This document shows, piece by piece, positions 23,267 to 29,497 of a DNA stretch of 64,000 nt. How positions within the stretch are numbered: position 1 is the first letter of the stretch; each line of letters opens with the position of its first letter. The notes below the pieces were generated by a model. That model did no database searches. It was not told where the DNA came from and was given only the letters and a program-made list of their open reading frames with translations. The translations under genes were made by a program, and so were the position numbers. Origin of the DNA: Leptospira kobayashii (lineage in GTDB: Bacteria > Spirochaetota > Leptospiria > Leptospirales > Leptospiraceae). The stretch is from NCBI RefSeq assembly GCF_003114835.2, contig NZ_AP025028.1, positions 3,562,001 through 3,626,000 of the forward strand, given 5' to 3'.

Positions 23267-23626
23267 ATGAACGAATTCGTATTACTATTCCGCATGGACA
23301 TCAAAACCAAAGAAGCGCAACCTTCACCGGAACAAATGCAAGTGTACATGAAAAAGTGGCAAGACTGGATCGGGGGCATCGCAGCCCAAAACAAATTGGC
23401 CGAAGGAGGCAATCACTTGTCTTCCGACGGTAAAGTAGTAAAATCAAATAATATTGTAACCGACGGCCCTTATGCTGAAATCAAGGAATCAATCGCAGGT
23501 TATATTATCATAAAAGTAAAAAACTACGAAGAGGCGGTGAAGATTGCAAAAGATTGCCCAATTCTACAAGGAGAAGGAAATAGTGTGGAAGTGAGAAAAA
23601 TCGATTCGCTTGATACCAACGACTAA
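23267..23626 (+). CDS. YCII/DGPF-family protein, partner of an ECF42 sigma factor
   Basis: A 119-residue YCII-related protein with VLLFRMDIKTKEAQPSPEQM, the middle QDWIGGIAAQNKLAEGGNHL and the signature TDGPYAEIKES, a DGPY variant of the DGPF motif. The end reads GYIIIKVKNYEEAVKIAKDC. DGPF proteins are the conserved neighbours of ECF42 sigma factors, and that gene follows 40 bp downstream. The pair is believed to respond to stress or secondary metabolism. Whether this protein signals to the sigma factor is unknown. Confidence 0.9.
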   Translation: MNEFVLLFRMDIKTKEAQPSPEQMQVYMKKWQDWIGGIAAQNKLAEGGNHLSSDGKVVKSNNIVTDGPYAEIKESIAGYIIIKVKNYEEAVKIAKDCPILQGEGNSVEVRKIDSLDTND

Positions 23627-23634
23627 GATAAAAA

Positions 23635-23660
23635 AATACCTCTACAACCGTAGAGGTATT
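23635..23660 (+). promoter_or_regulatory. Hairpin that covers the ribosome site of the sigma factor gene
   Basis: AATACCTCTAC (23635-23645) pairs perfectly with its reverse complement (23650-23660) around AACC. The right arm contains AGAGG (23652-23656), the only ribosome binding site for the ATG at 23666. The hairpin would therefore hide the site in the mRNA. It is not followed by a U-run, so it is not a good terminator. Control of translation is inferred from position. Confidence 0.6.
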
Positions 23661-23665
23661 TCCTT

Positions 23666-24892
23666 ATGAAAAATCAGGAATTGATTCCGCATTTGTTTAG
23701 AACGGAATACAGAAAAATCGTTTCGGTTCTTTGCAGACATATCGGATTCGAACAAATAGACATTGCCGAAGATATCGCAAGTGATACTTTTCTCACCGCA
23801 TCGGAAACATGGGGATTGAAAGGTGTTCCGCAGAATCCGGCGGCTTGGCTTTATCATGTTGCAAAGAATAAAGCCAAAAACCATCTGCAACGTAGTTCTA
23901 TCTTCGAAAATAAGATTGTTCCCGAATTGAAAAAAAATTACTCCGATTCATCGGAAAAGGAAATCGATTTATCCCCGGAAAATATATATGATAGTCAATT
24001 GCAAATGATGTTTGCCGTTTGCCATCCTTCAGTCTCGGCGGAAGCGCAGATCGGACTAGCCCTTCGTATTCTTTGCGGTTTCGGAATCGAAGAAATCGCG
24101 GATGCGTTTTTATCAAACAAAGATACAATCAACAAACGATTGTTCCGTGCCAAAGAAAAATTGAAGGAAGAAAAGATCAAAATCGAACTTCCCGAGTTGC
24201 AGGAAATAGAAGAACGATTGAAAACGGTTTTAACAACGATTTATCTATTGTTCAATGAAGGATATTATTCCATGAGTGCGAACAAAACTCTTCGCAAAGA
24301 CCTTTGTGTGGAAGCAATTCGTTTGTGCAATATGCTTGTTGAAAACGAACATACCGACAAACCTCAGGTAAATGCATTGCTTTCCTTGATGTGTTTTCAT
24401 GCTTCCCGGTTTGAGGCAAGACAAAACGATAACGGTGAACATATATTATACGAAGATCAGGATAAAAATCTTTGGAATACCGAATTAATCAATAAAGGAG
24501 AATATTTTTTTACCCGTGCGACAACAGGGAATAAAATTTCAAAATATCATTTGGAAGCTGCGATTGCCTATTGGCACACTCAAAAGACGGAAACAAAAGA
24601 AAAATGGGAAAATATTTTACAGCTTTACAATCGGTTATTGCAGATGGAATATTCGCCTATTGCTGCACTGAACAGAACATTTGCTCTCTCCAAGGCAAAC
24701 GGAAAAGAAGAAGCAATCCGAGAAGCGGAAAAACTAAATATGACGGACAATCATTTTTACTTTACCTTGCTCGGCGAACTTTATACCGGCATTGATAACA
24801 ACAAAGCGAAACTGAATTTTCAAAATGCTCTCACGCTTGCGAAAACGGGATCGGACAAGTCGGCAATTCGGAAAAAAATCGATAACTTATGA
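23666..24892 (+). CDS. ECF42-type RNA polymerase sigma factor
   Basis: A 408-residue extracytoplasmic-function sigma factor. Region 2 is at about residues 10-90 (IAEDIASDTFLTASETW, then NPAAWLYHVAKNKAKNHLQR). Region 4 is at about 125-175 (LRILCGFGIEEIADAFLSN, TINKRLFRAKEKL). A long C-terminal extension follows (about 185-408), containing the family signature LYLLFNEGYY-like IYLLFNEGYYSM and TPR-like helices (HLEAAIAYWHTQ, YSPIAALNRTFALSKANGKE). This layout and the YCII partner define ECF42. The extension is thought to replace an anti-sigma factor. Translation may be limited by the hairpin over its ribosome site. It overlaps the next gene by 4 nt. Confidence 0.93.
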   Translation: MKNQELIPHLFRTEYRKIVSVLCRHIGFEQIDIAEDIASDTFLTASETWGLKGVPQNPAAWLYHVAKNKAKNHLQRSSIFENKIVPELKKNYSDSSEKEIDLSPENIYDSQLQMMFAVCHPSVSAEAQIGLALRILCGFGIEEIADAFLSNKDTINKRLFRAKEKLKEEKIKIELPELQEIEERLKTVLTTIYLLFNEGYYSMSANKTLRKDLCVEAIRLCNMLVENEHTDKPQVNALLSLMCFHASRFEARQNDNGEHILYEDQDKNLWNTELINKGEYFFTRATTGNKISKYHLEAAIAYWHTQKTETKEKWENILQLYNRLLQMEYSPIAALNRTFALSKANGKEEAIREAEKLNMTDNHFYFTLLGELYTGIDNNKAKLNFQNALTLAKTGSDKSAIRKKIDNL

Positions 24893-25242
24893 CCTTTCTT
24901 CGCAGACTCACAATACTAACTGCTATCATGACCGGTTGTTCCTTTTTTCTTGCGGGACTCGTAGCATATTATATTTTGCATAGGGACTCGGTGTTAAGGG
25001 AAGAATGTTTCGCCAGGAATGAACCGGATATCAATTGCAATCTGATCGGAGAATGGAGTATCATCACAGTTCCCATGATGGTAATCATCACTAACTGGAT
25101 CTCCGGTTTGATCATTTCCGTTATCGCTTATTTTTTACTTCCCCGCGATGGCAAACAGCATTTTTATACTTCTTTGATTGCCGTTCTGTTACATTCCTTA
25201 TTGGTTTTCATCATTTATCTACCGATCATTTCATTGATGTAA
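24889..25242 (+). CDS. Small membrane protein coupled to the sigma factor gene
   Basis: A 117-residue protein with three or four hydrophobic segments (about 8-32, 58-85, 95-117) and a short loop holding two cysteines (EECFARNEPDINC). No family is recognised. The ATG overlaps the sigma factor stop (ATGA), so the two are made together. It could be a sensor or an anti-sigma-like membrane anchor, but nothing in its sequence proves this. Confidence 0.6.
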   Translation: MTFLRRLTILTAIMTGCSFFLAGLVAYYILHRDSVLREECFARNEPDINCNLIGEWSIITVPMMVIITNWISGLIISVIAYFLLPRDGKQHFYTSLIAVLLHSLLVFIIYLPIISLM

Positions 25243-25319
25243 ACTTAACTTCTATTATATTCAAAACCAAACGGCAGGATACTTTCGATGATAAACAAGA
25301 TTGTTGACCAGTATCGCAT

Positions 25320-25475
25320 TTAAGATAAATTCCGGCCCTGAGTGCCCCAAAAAACTCCGATCAATGTAGTCGCGCCTCCAGGAGGATGAACCGTATGAGT
25401 GAGATACATGGCAAGTATGGACCAGATGGAAATAATACCGCTGATAAAACTCCAGATGGCAAATTTAACGGAAAG
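25320..25475 (-). pseudogene. C-terminal fragment of an HPP-family membrane protein
   Basis: The last 51 codons of a minus-strand frame read SIWSILAMYLTHTVHPPGGA and TTLIGVFWG. The HPP-GGAT core after a membrane helix is the hallmark of HPP-family transporters, some of which are nitrite carriers. A complete protein has four to five membrane helices. The N-terminal part and the end of the last helix are missing, and the upstream frame is not HPP-like. It is a remnant lying downstream of the TetR gene. Confidence 0.6.
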
Positions 25476-25537
25476 TCGGATTCTAATTACAACTTTGAAT
25501 CCAACATTAAAAATGTAAATGTGATTACGATTTTTTC

Positions 25538-26155
25538 TTATCCTTCCGACTTCTCGCTTACAGACTCCAAATAATCCCGTAACGAATAATAGGAAGACCA
25601 TAGTACTTTTTTATCTCTAAAACTTTTTGCCAAGCCGAAAGATCCTTCATGAACGGCAACAATGAATTCAGCAATCTTTCTCGGATCGGATTTTTTCTTC
25701 AGATAACCGTCGTTTTGTGCTTTTTCCAAATAACCTTCCAATCCTTCTATCCATAACCTCATCACTGAATGAAGTTTTTCTCCGAATTCGGCATCTACTG
25801 CCGACATCTCCTGAGTCAGATTATTAATTGCACAACCATACGTCAGAAAATCATCGGAAACGGTTTCGATGAATTTTCTATATCGACTGATGATTCCTTG
25901 TATGGGATTTTTATAAGCGGCTAAAGGAAATATCCAAGTTTCCAAAGTTACCTTTTTGATAACTTCATCCACCAAAGCGTAACCCAAATCATTCTTGGTC
26001 GCAAAATAATGAAAAAAAGCACCGGTCGTCAAATCCGTCTTAGCGACGATGTCCCGAATACTGACTCCCTGGAACCCTTTCCGATATACTTCTCCGAATG
26101 CCACTTCAATAATATGGGCCCTTGTTTTCTCCGGATCTCTTGTCTTTTTCACCAA
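25538..26155 (-). CDS. TetR-family transcriptional regulator
   Basis: A 205-residue repressor. The DNA-binding region is at residues 10-58 (TRAHIIEVAFGEVYRKGFQG, VSIRDIVAKTDLTTGAFFHY, FATKNDL), the canonical three-helix TetR head. The C-terminal ligand domain has YGCAINNLTQEMSAVDAEFG, as in the AcrR/YcdC-like subgroup, and a helix SYYSLRDYLESV. It is divergent from the membrane-anchored SRPBCC gene, with a near-identical palindrome before each gene, so it probably represses both. The ligand is unknown. Confidence 0.92.
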   Translation of the reverse strand: MVKKTRDPEKTRAHIIEVAFGEVYRKGFQGVSIRDIVAKTDLTTGAFFHYFATKNDLGYALVDEVIKKVTLETWIFPLAAYKNPIQGIISRYRKFIETVSDDFLTYGCAINNLTQEMSAVDAEFGEKLHSVMRLWIEGLEGYLEKAQNDGYLKKKSDPRKIAEFIVAVHEGSFGLAKSFRDKKVLWSSYYSLRDYLESVSEKSEG

Positions 26156-26180
26156 ATCTTAACCTTTTTTGATTTTCATT

Positions 26181-26194
26181 ATATCACTTGATAT
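26181..26194. promoter_or_regulatory. TetR operator, copy near the tetR-type gene
   Basis: ATATCACTTGATAT is a 6-bp inverted repeat with a CT centre, 25 bp before the TetR start codon. It differs by one base from the core of the second copy at 26284-26297. Confidence 0.65.
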
Positions 26195-26280
26195 GTCGAT
26201 GATATATTTTTCTTTAATTTTATTAGAAATTTATACAATAAAGTAAAAATTCCCGGACAGGCTTCAGTTTTTCGCTTTAC

Positions 26281-26300
26281 AACATATCAATTGATATGTT
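26281..26300. promoter_or_regulatory. TetR operator, copy near the SRPBCC gene
   Basis: AACATATCAATTGATATGTT is a perfect 20-bp palindrome, 81 bp before the membrane SRPBCC gene. Its core matches the site in front of the TetR gene, so one regulator probably binds both. Confidence 0.7.
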
Positions 26301-26381
26301 ATTTAGATCGCTACGGACCCATTTAGGACGTTCAACTTAAATAAATCTACAGTCAAAAAAAAAATCAAAAGGAATAAAAAC

Positions 26382-26924
26382 ATGAGAATAACACTTATTA
26401 TACTGGGAGCGATCGCATTTGCGGTAATCCTTCTGTGCATATTTGCACCAACGGATTTTAAATTGGAAAGAAATATCACAATCAACAAACCCAGGAACAT
26501 AGTTTTCGCGGAAATCAAACTTTTAAAGAATCATTCCAAATGGAATGCATGGCTAAAAAAAGATCCGTCCGCGAAGATAGAATACAAAGGTACGGATGGT
26601 ACGGTTGGTTTTATTTCGTCTTGGGAAAGCGAAAACCAGGAATTGGGAACCGGTGAACAAGAGATCGTAACTATCGCGGAAGGAGAAAGATTGGACATGC
26701 AACTCAGATTCAAAAAACCGATGGAGGGCAAACTTGCTTCTTATATAACGACCGAATCTCTGGGAGAAAACCAAACAAAAGTTACAGTTGGTATGTATGA
26801 TAAAATGCCTATCCCTATGAACGCAATCCATCTGCTCGCAGACACATGCTTTGAAATTCAGAAAAAGATGACGGATAATATGGATACAGGTCTGAGCGAT
26901 TTGAAGGTTTTATTGGAAAAGTAA
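26382..26924 (+). CDS. Membrane-anchored SRPBCC protein
   Basis: A 180-residue protein with one N-terminal membrane segment (ITLIILGAIAFAVILLCIFA) followed by a polyketide-cyclase-like START domain. Marks are FKLERNITINKPRNIVFAEI, NHSKWNAWLKKDPSAKIEYK, GTVGFISSWESENQELGTGE and the last helix KKMTDNMDTGLSDLKVLL. It differs from the soluble copies in this window by its anchor and by TetR rather than ArsR control. The mRNA leader has AAAAGGAATAAAAAC before the ATG. It may bind a membrane-active compound. Confidence 0.85.
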   Translation: MRITLIILGAIAFAVILLCIFAPTDFKLERNITINKPRNIVFAEIKLLKNHSKWNAWLKKDPSAKIEYKGTDGTVGFISSWESENQELGTGEQEIVTIAEGERLDMQLRFKKPMEGKLASYITTESLGENQTKVTVGMYDKMPIPMNAIHLLADTCFEIQKKMTDNMDTGLSDLKVLLEK

Positions 26925-26942
26925 ATTCCGGAACACTGATTT

Positions 26943-27012
26943 GTCGTAGGTACCACAAATAATTCTACCATATAAGCAAATACACTCCTGCTTATGTGGT
27001 AGGTACCACAAA
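26943..27012. repeat. Paired operator-like repeats, regulator unknown
   Basis: GTGGTA, GG, TACCAC occurs at 26996-27009. A copy with one mismatch (GTCGTAGGTACCAC) is at 26943-26956, and GTAGGTACCACAAA is repeated exactly at 26946-26959 and 26999-27012. Between them ACCATATAAGCA and TGCTTATGTGGT form a 12-bp inverted repeat with one mismatch. The sites lie between the membrane SRPBCC gene and the ArsR operon. They do not resemble the operators of either neighbour. Confidence 0.5.
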
Positions 27013-27075
27013 ACCGCAGGGCCCCTCTCTCTTTTCGTTTCTTTTTTCCATTTTTCCCTTGACGGAATATTCGTG

Positions 27076-27115
27076 TTGACCGTATTTTACCAAAAGGTTA
27101 ATTAACCATATGGTT
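27076..27115 (+). promoter_or_regulatory. Promoter with nested palindromes for a probably leaderless ArsR message
   Basis: TTGACC (27076-27081) and TAATTA (27099-27104) are spaced by 17 bp, giving a good sigma-70-type promoter. GGTTAATTAACC (27096-27107) is a perfect palindrome over the -10 box. AACCATATGGTT (27104-27115) is a second perfect palindrome over the start codon. Transcription would begin at about the ATG (27110), and no ribosome site exists, so the message is probably leaderless. Confidence 0.6.
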
Positions 27116-27466
27116 CAATATACTTCTACTCCCGACCAACTGAGTCTCACATTCGCGGCCCTGGCAGATCCGACCCGTCGACAGATCCTCTCCACATTAA
27201 AATCAGGAGAGGTGTCCGTAAAAGAGCTAGCGGAACCTTTTTCCATGAGTTTACCCGCGATCACAAAACATCTGAAGGTATTGGAAAAAGCAGGGCTCAT
27301 TTCCCGGGGCAAAGAAGCACAATGGCGCCCTGCTCGACTGGAAGTAGGTCCTTTGATCGAAGTGGCAACCTGGGTAGACAAATACAGAGAATTTTGGGAA
27401 AAGAGTTTCGATCGTTTGGAAGAGTATTTACTAGAACTACAAAAAAAGGAAAAAGAAAAGGACTAA
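27110..27466 (+). CDS. ArsR-family regulator, AHSA1-linked type
   Basis: A 118-residue winged-helix repressor. It opens with LSLTFAALADPTRRQILSTL, and the recognition helix region is FSMSLPAITKHLKVLEKAGL. The wing is GKEAQWRPARLEVGPL and the tail is VDKYREFWEKSFDRLEEYLL. It heads a six-gene unit with DoxX, two SRPBCC genes, a RibD-like reductase and an MFS exporter. Nested palindromes cover its promoter and start codon, consistent with tight autorepression released by a ligand that the unit then handles. Confidence 0.92.
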   Translation: MVQYTSTPDQLSLTFAALADPTRRQILSTLKSGEVSVKELAEPFSMSLPAITKHLKVLEKAGLISRGKEAQWRPARLEVGPLIEVATWVDKYREFWEKSFDRLEEYLLELQKKEKEKD

Positions 27467-27483
27467 AAGTCACAGGAGAATAT

Positions 27484-27876
27484 ATGAACAAAGAAAAAAT
27501 CAAAACCATCGCGTATTGGGTCATTACGATCCTAATTGGAGCAAACTACTTGTTTGCAGGATTCATTTACCTCACAAGAAACCCTGAGGTCGTTGCGGGA
27601 ATGAGCCAATTGGGATATCCTTCGTATTTCCCTCTCATCTTAGGCACATGGAAATTGTTAGGTGGAATTGCCATAATGGTACCCGGCTTTGCACTTTTGA
27701 AAGAATGGGCTTATGCAGGAATATTTTTCAATCTTACCAGCGCTGCAATCTCCAGTGCGGCATCAGGATTGGAAATACAACACGTGATCAGTCCTCTAGT
27801 CATGCTTGTATTCGTGATTCTATCCTGGTGGTTAAGACCCGAAAACAGCAAACTAACTTCGATTAAGTCAAAATAG
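27484..27876 (+). CDS. DoxX-like membrane protein
   Basis: A 130-residue protein with four hydrophobic segments. The core LGYPSYFPLILGTWKLLGGI, FALLKEWAYAGIFFN and the end VILSWWLRPENS are very similar to the protein at 15232-15621, which also belongs to an ArsR-SRPBCC unit. The ATG at 27484 has AGGAGA 6 nt upstream. DoxX-like proteins sit in the inner membrane and have been linked to thiol stress. The repeated partnership suggests that it helps deal with the compound sensed by the ArsR. Confidence 0.88.
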   Translation: MNKEKIKTIAYWVITILIGANYLFAGFIYLTRNPEVVAGMSQLGYPSYFPLILGTWKLLGGIAIMVPGFALLKEWAYAGIFFNLTSAAISSAASGLEIQHVISPLVMLVFVILSWWLRPENSKLTSIKSK

Positions 27877-27942
27877 TCGGAGAATTCCGAAAGGAATGAA
27901 GACAAAAAATGACAAGTAAAAGCAAGTCATAGGAAATGAAAA

Positions 27943-28407
27943 ATGCACAGTAATAATACGGAAGACAGAACGGTTTCCACCACACGATTGTTTGATGCCC
28001 CACGAGAACTGGTGTTCCAAATGTGGACAGATCCGAACCATGTTGGAAATTGGTGGGGACCGAAAGGTTTTACGAACACGATCGAATCCATGGAAGTCAA
28101 ACCAGGCGGAGTTTGGAAATTCGTAATGCATGGTCCGGACGGAGTGGATTATCCGAATACGATCGTATACAAAGAAGTCCGAAAACCCGAACTACTCATT
28201 TACCGGCACGGAACCGATATGGAAGACCGTCCGGATGATTTTCATGTAACGGTGACATTCGAAGAGGAAGGCAAAAAAACCAAACTCACAATGATTGCGT
28301 TATTCCAATCTGCGGAAGCGAGAAACGAAGTAGTAGAGAAACACGGAGCGATCGAGGGTATGAATCAAACCATGGAACGACTCCGGGATTATTTGGGAAA
28401 GGCATAA
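27943..28407 (+). CDS. SRPBCC (AHSA1-like) protein, first of a tandem pair
   Basis: A 154-residue START-like protein. It has RLFDAPRELVFQMWTDPNHV, NWWGPKGFTNT, KPGGVWKFVMHGPDGVDYPN and the last helix NQTMERLRDYLGKA. It shares WWGPK, the MHGP(D/N)GVDYPN block and general layout with the next gene, so the two arose by duplication. It is third in the operon, 66 bp after DoxX. It probably binds an aromatic or otherwise hydrophobic small molecule; which one is unknown. Confidence 0.9.
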   Translation: MHSNNTEDRTVSTTRLFDAPRELVFQMWTDPNHVGNWWGPKGFTNTIESMEVKPGGVWKFVMHGPDGVDYPNTIVYKEVRKPELLIYRHGTDMEDRPDDFHVTVTFEEEGKKTKLTMIALFQSAEARNEVVEKHGAIEGMNQTMERLRDYLGKA

Positions 28408-28454
28408 GTATATAAATACTTTATAATATAAAGGATAGAATCAGGAGAAAACAA

Positions 28455-28922
28455 ATGGCGAATACGAATACGGAAACTTCCAATTTAGCGGACCGGGAAA
28501 TCATATCCATACGAACTGTAAATTTTCCGCGCCAACTTGTTTTCAAAGCATGGACTGAGCCGGAACGATTGGCACGTTGGTGGGGACCGAAAGATTTCAG
28601 GAACAGCTTTGAAGAGTTCGATCTTCGACCGGGAGGAAACTGGCGTTTTGTGATGCACGGTCCGAACGGGGTTGATTATCCGAATCATTGTGTTTTTGTG
28701 GAAATCGTACAACCGGAGCTTCTTATATTCAACCACATTAGCCCGGTTCATTTTTTCCAAGTAACTGCGAGCTTCGAAGAAGTTTCAACGGACAAGACAA
28801 AAGTTATATTTCGTATGATGTTCGATTCTGCGGAAGAATGCGGCAAGTCCCGACCTTATATTATCAAAGGAAACGAAGAAAATTTCGATCGTTTGGAAGA
28901 AGAACTAAAGAGAGTCACCTAA
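28455..28922 (+). CDS. SRPBCC (AHSA1-like) protein, second of a tandem pair
   Basis: A 155-residue paralogue of the preceding protein. It has RTVNFPRQLVFKAWTEPERL, RWWGPKDFRNS, RPGGNWRFVMHGPNGVDYPN and NFDRLEEELKRV. The cavity-lining strand differs (LLIFNHISPVHFFQVTASFE against LLIYRHGTDM), so the ligands may differ. AGGAGAAAAC stands before the ATG. It lies 47 bp after the first copy and 15 bp before the RibD-like gene. Confidence 0.9.
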   Translation: MANTNTETSNLADREIISIRTVNFPRQLVFKAWTEPERLARWWGPKDFRNSFEEFDLRPGGNWRFVMHGPNGVDYPNHCVFVEIVQPELLIFNHISPVHFFQVTASFEEVSTDKTKVIFRMMFDSAEECGKSRPYIIKGNEENFDRLEEELKRVT

Positions 28923-28937
28923 CAAAGCATATAACAT

Positions 28938-29492
28938 ATGAGAAAACTAATTTTTCAAATGATGGTATCTTTGGACGGATACTACGAAGGACCCAATGGC
29001 GAAATCGATTGGCATGTTGTTGAAAATGAATTCAACAGCTATGCTGCGGATTTATTGGACAAAGTGGATACTCTGATTTTCGGAAGAAAGACTTATGAAC
29101 TGATGGCAAGCTATTGGCCCACTAATGAAGCGGCGACCGACGATCCGACAGTTGCACAAAGGATGAACGACCTATCCAAGATTGTTGTTTCAAAAACTTT
29201 GAAAACGGCCGATTGGAAAAATACAAAATTAATCTCGGATCATGTAGTTGAAGAGATCCGAAATTTAAAAAATCTTTCCGGCAAAGACATTGCCGTTTTC
29301 GGAAGCTCGGATCTTTCCATAACTTTGCTTGAACACGGTTTGCTTGATGAGATTCGGGTCTTCGTAAATCCGATTCTACTTGGTCAAGGCAAACCCCTCT
29401 TCCAGGGATTAAAGACCAGAACGAACTTAAAGCTGACCCAAACAAAAACACTTAACTCCGGTTTGGTTATGCTCTATTACACACCAATATAA
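28938..29492 (+). CDS. RibD/DHFR-like reductase family protein
   Basis: A 184-residue paralogue of the proteins at 2449 and 11690. Marks are LIFQMMVSLDGYYEGPNGEI, LIFGRKTYELMASYWP, AVFGSSDLSITLLEHG and NPILLGQGKPLFQGL. An NADPH-dependent reduction is plausible from the fold. Here it lies between a tandem SRPBCC pair and an MFS exporter in one operon. This is the clearest hint that these RibD-like proteins act on xenobiotics rather than in folate or riboflavin synthesis. Confidence 0.88.
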   Translation: MRKLIFQMMVSLDGYYEGPNGEIDWHVVENEFNSYAADLLDKVDTLIFGRKTYELMASYWPTNEAATDDPTVAQRMNDLSKIVVSKTLKTADWKNTKLISDHVVEEIRNLKNLSGKDIAVFGSSDLSITLLEHGLLDEIRVFVNPILLGQGKPLFQGLKTRTNLKLTQTKTLNSGLVMLYYTPI

Positions 29493-29497
29493 AATAT

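Noticed and set aside
23635..23660. Terminator for the YCII gene
   Set aside because: The hairpin lacks a U-run and overlaps the ribosome site of the next gene; a translational role fits better.
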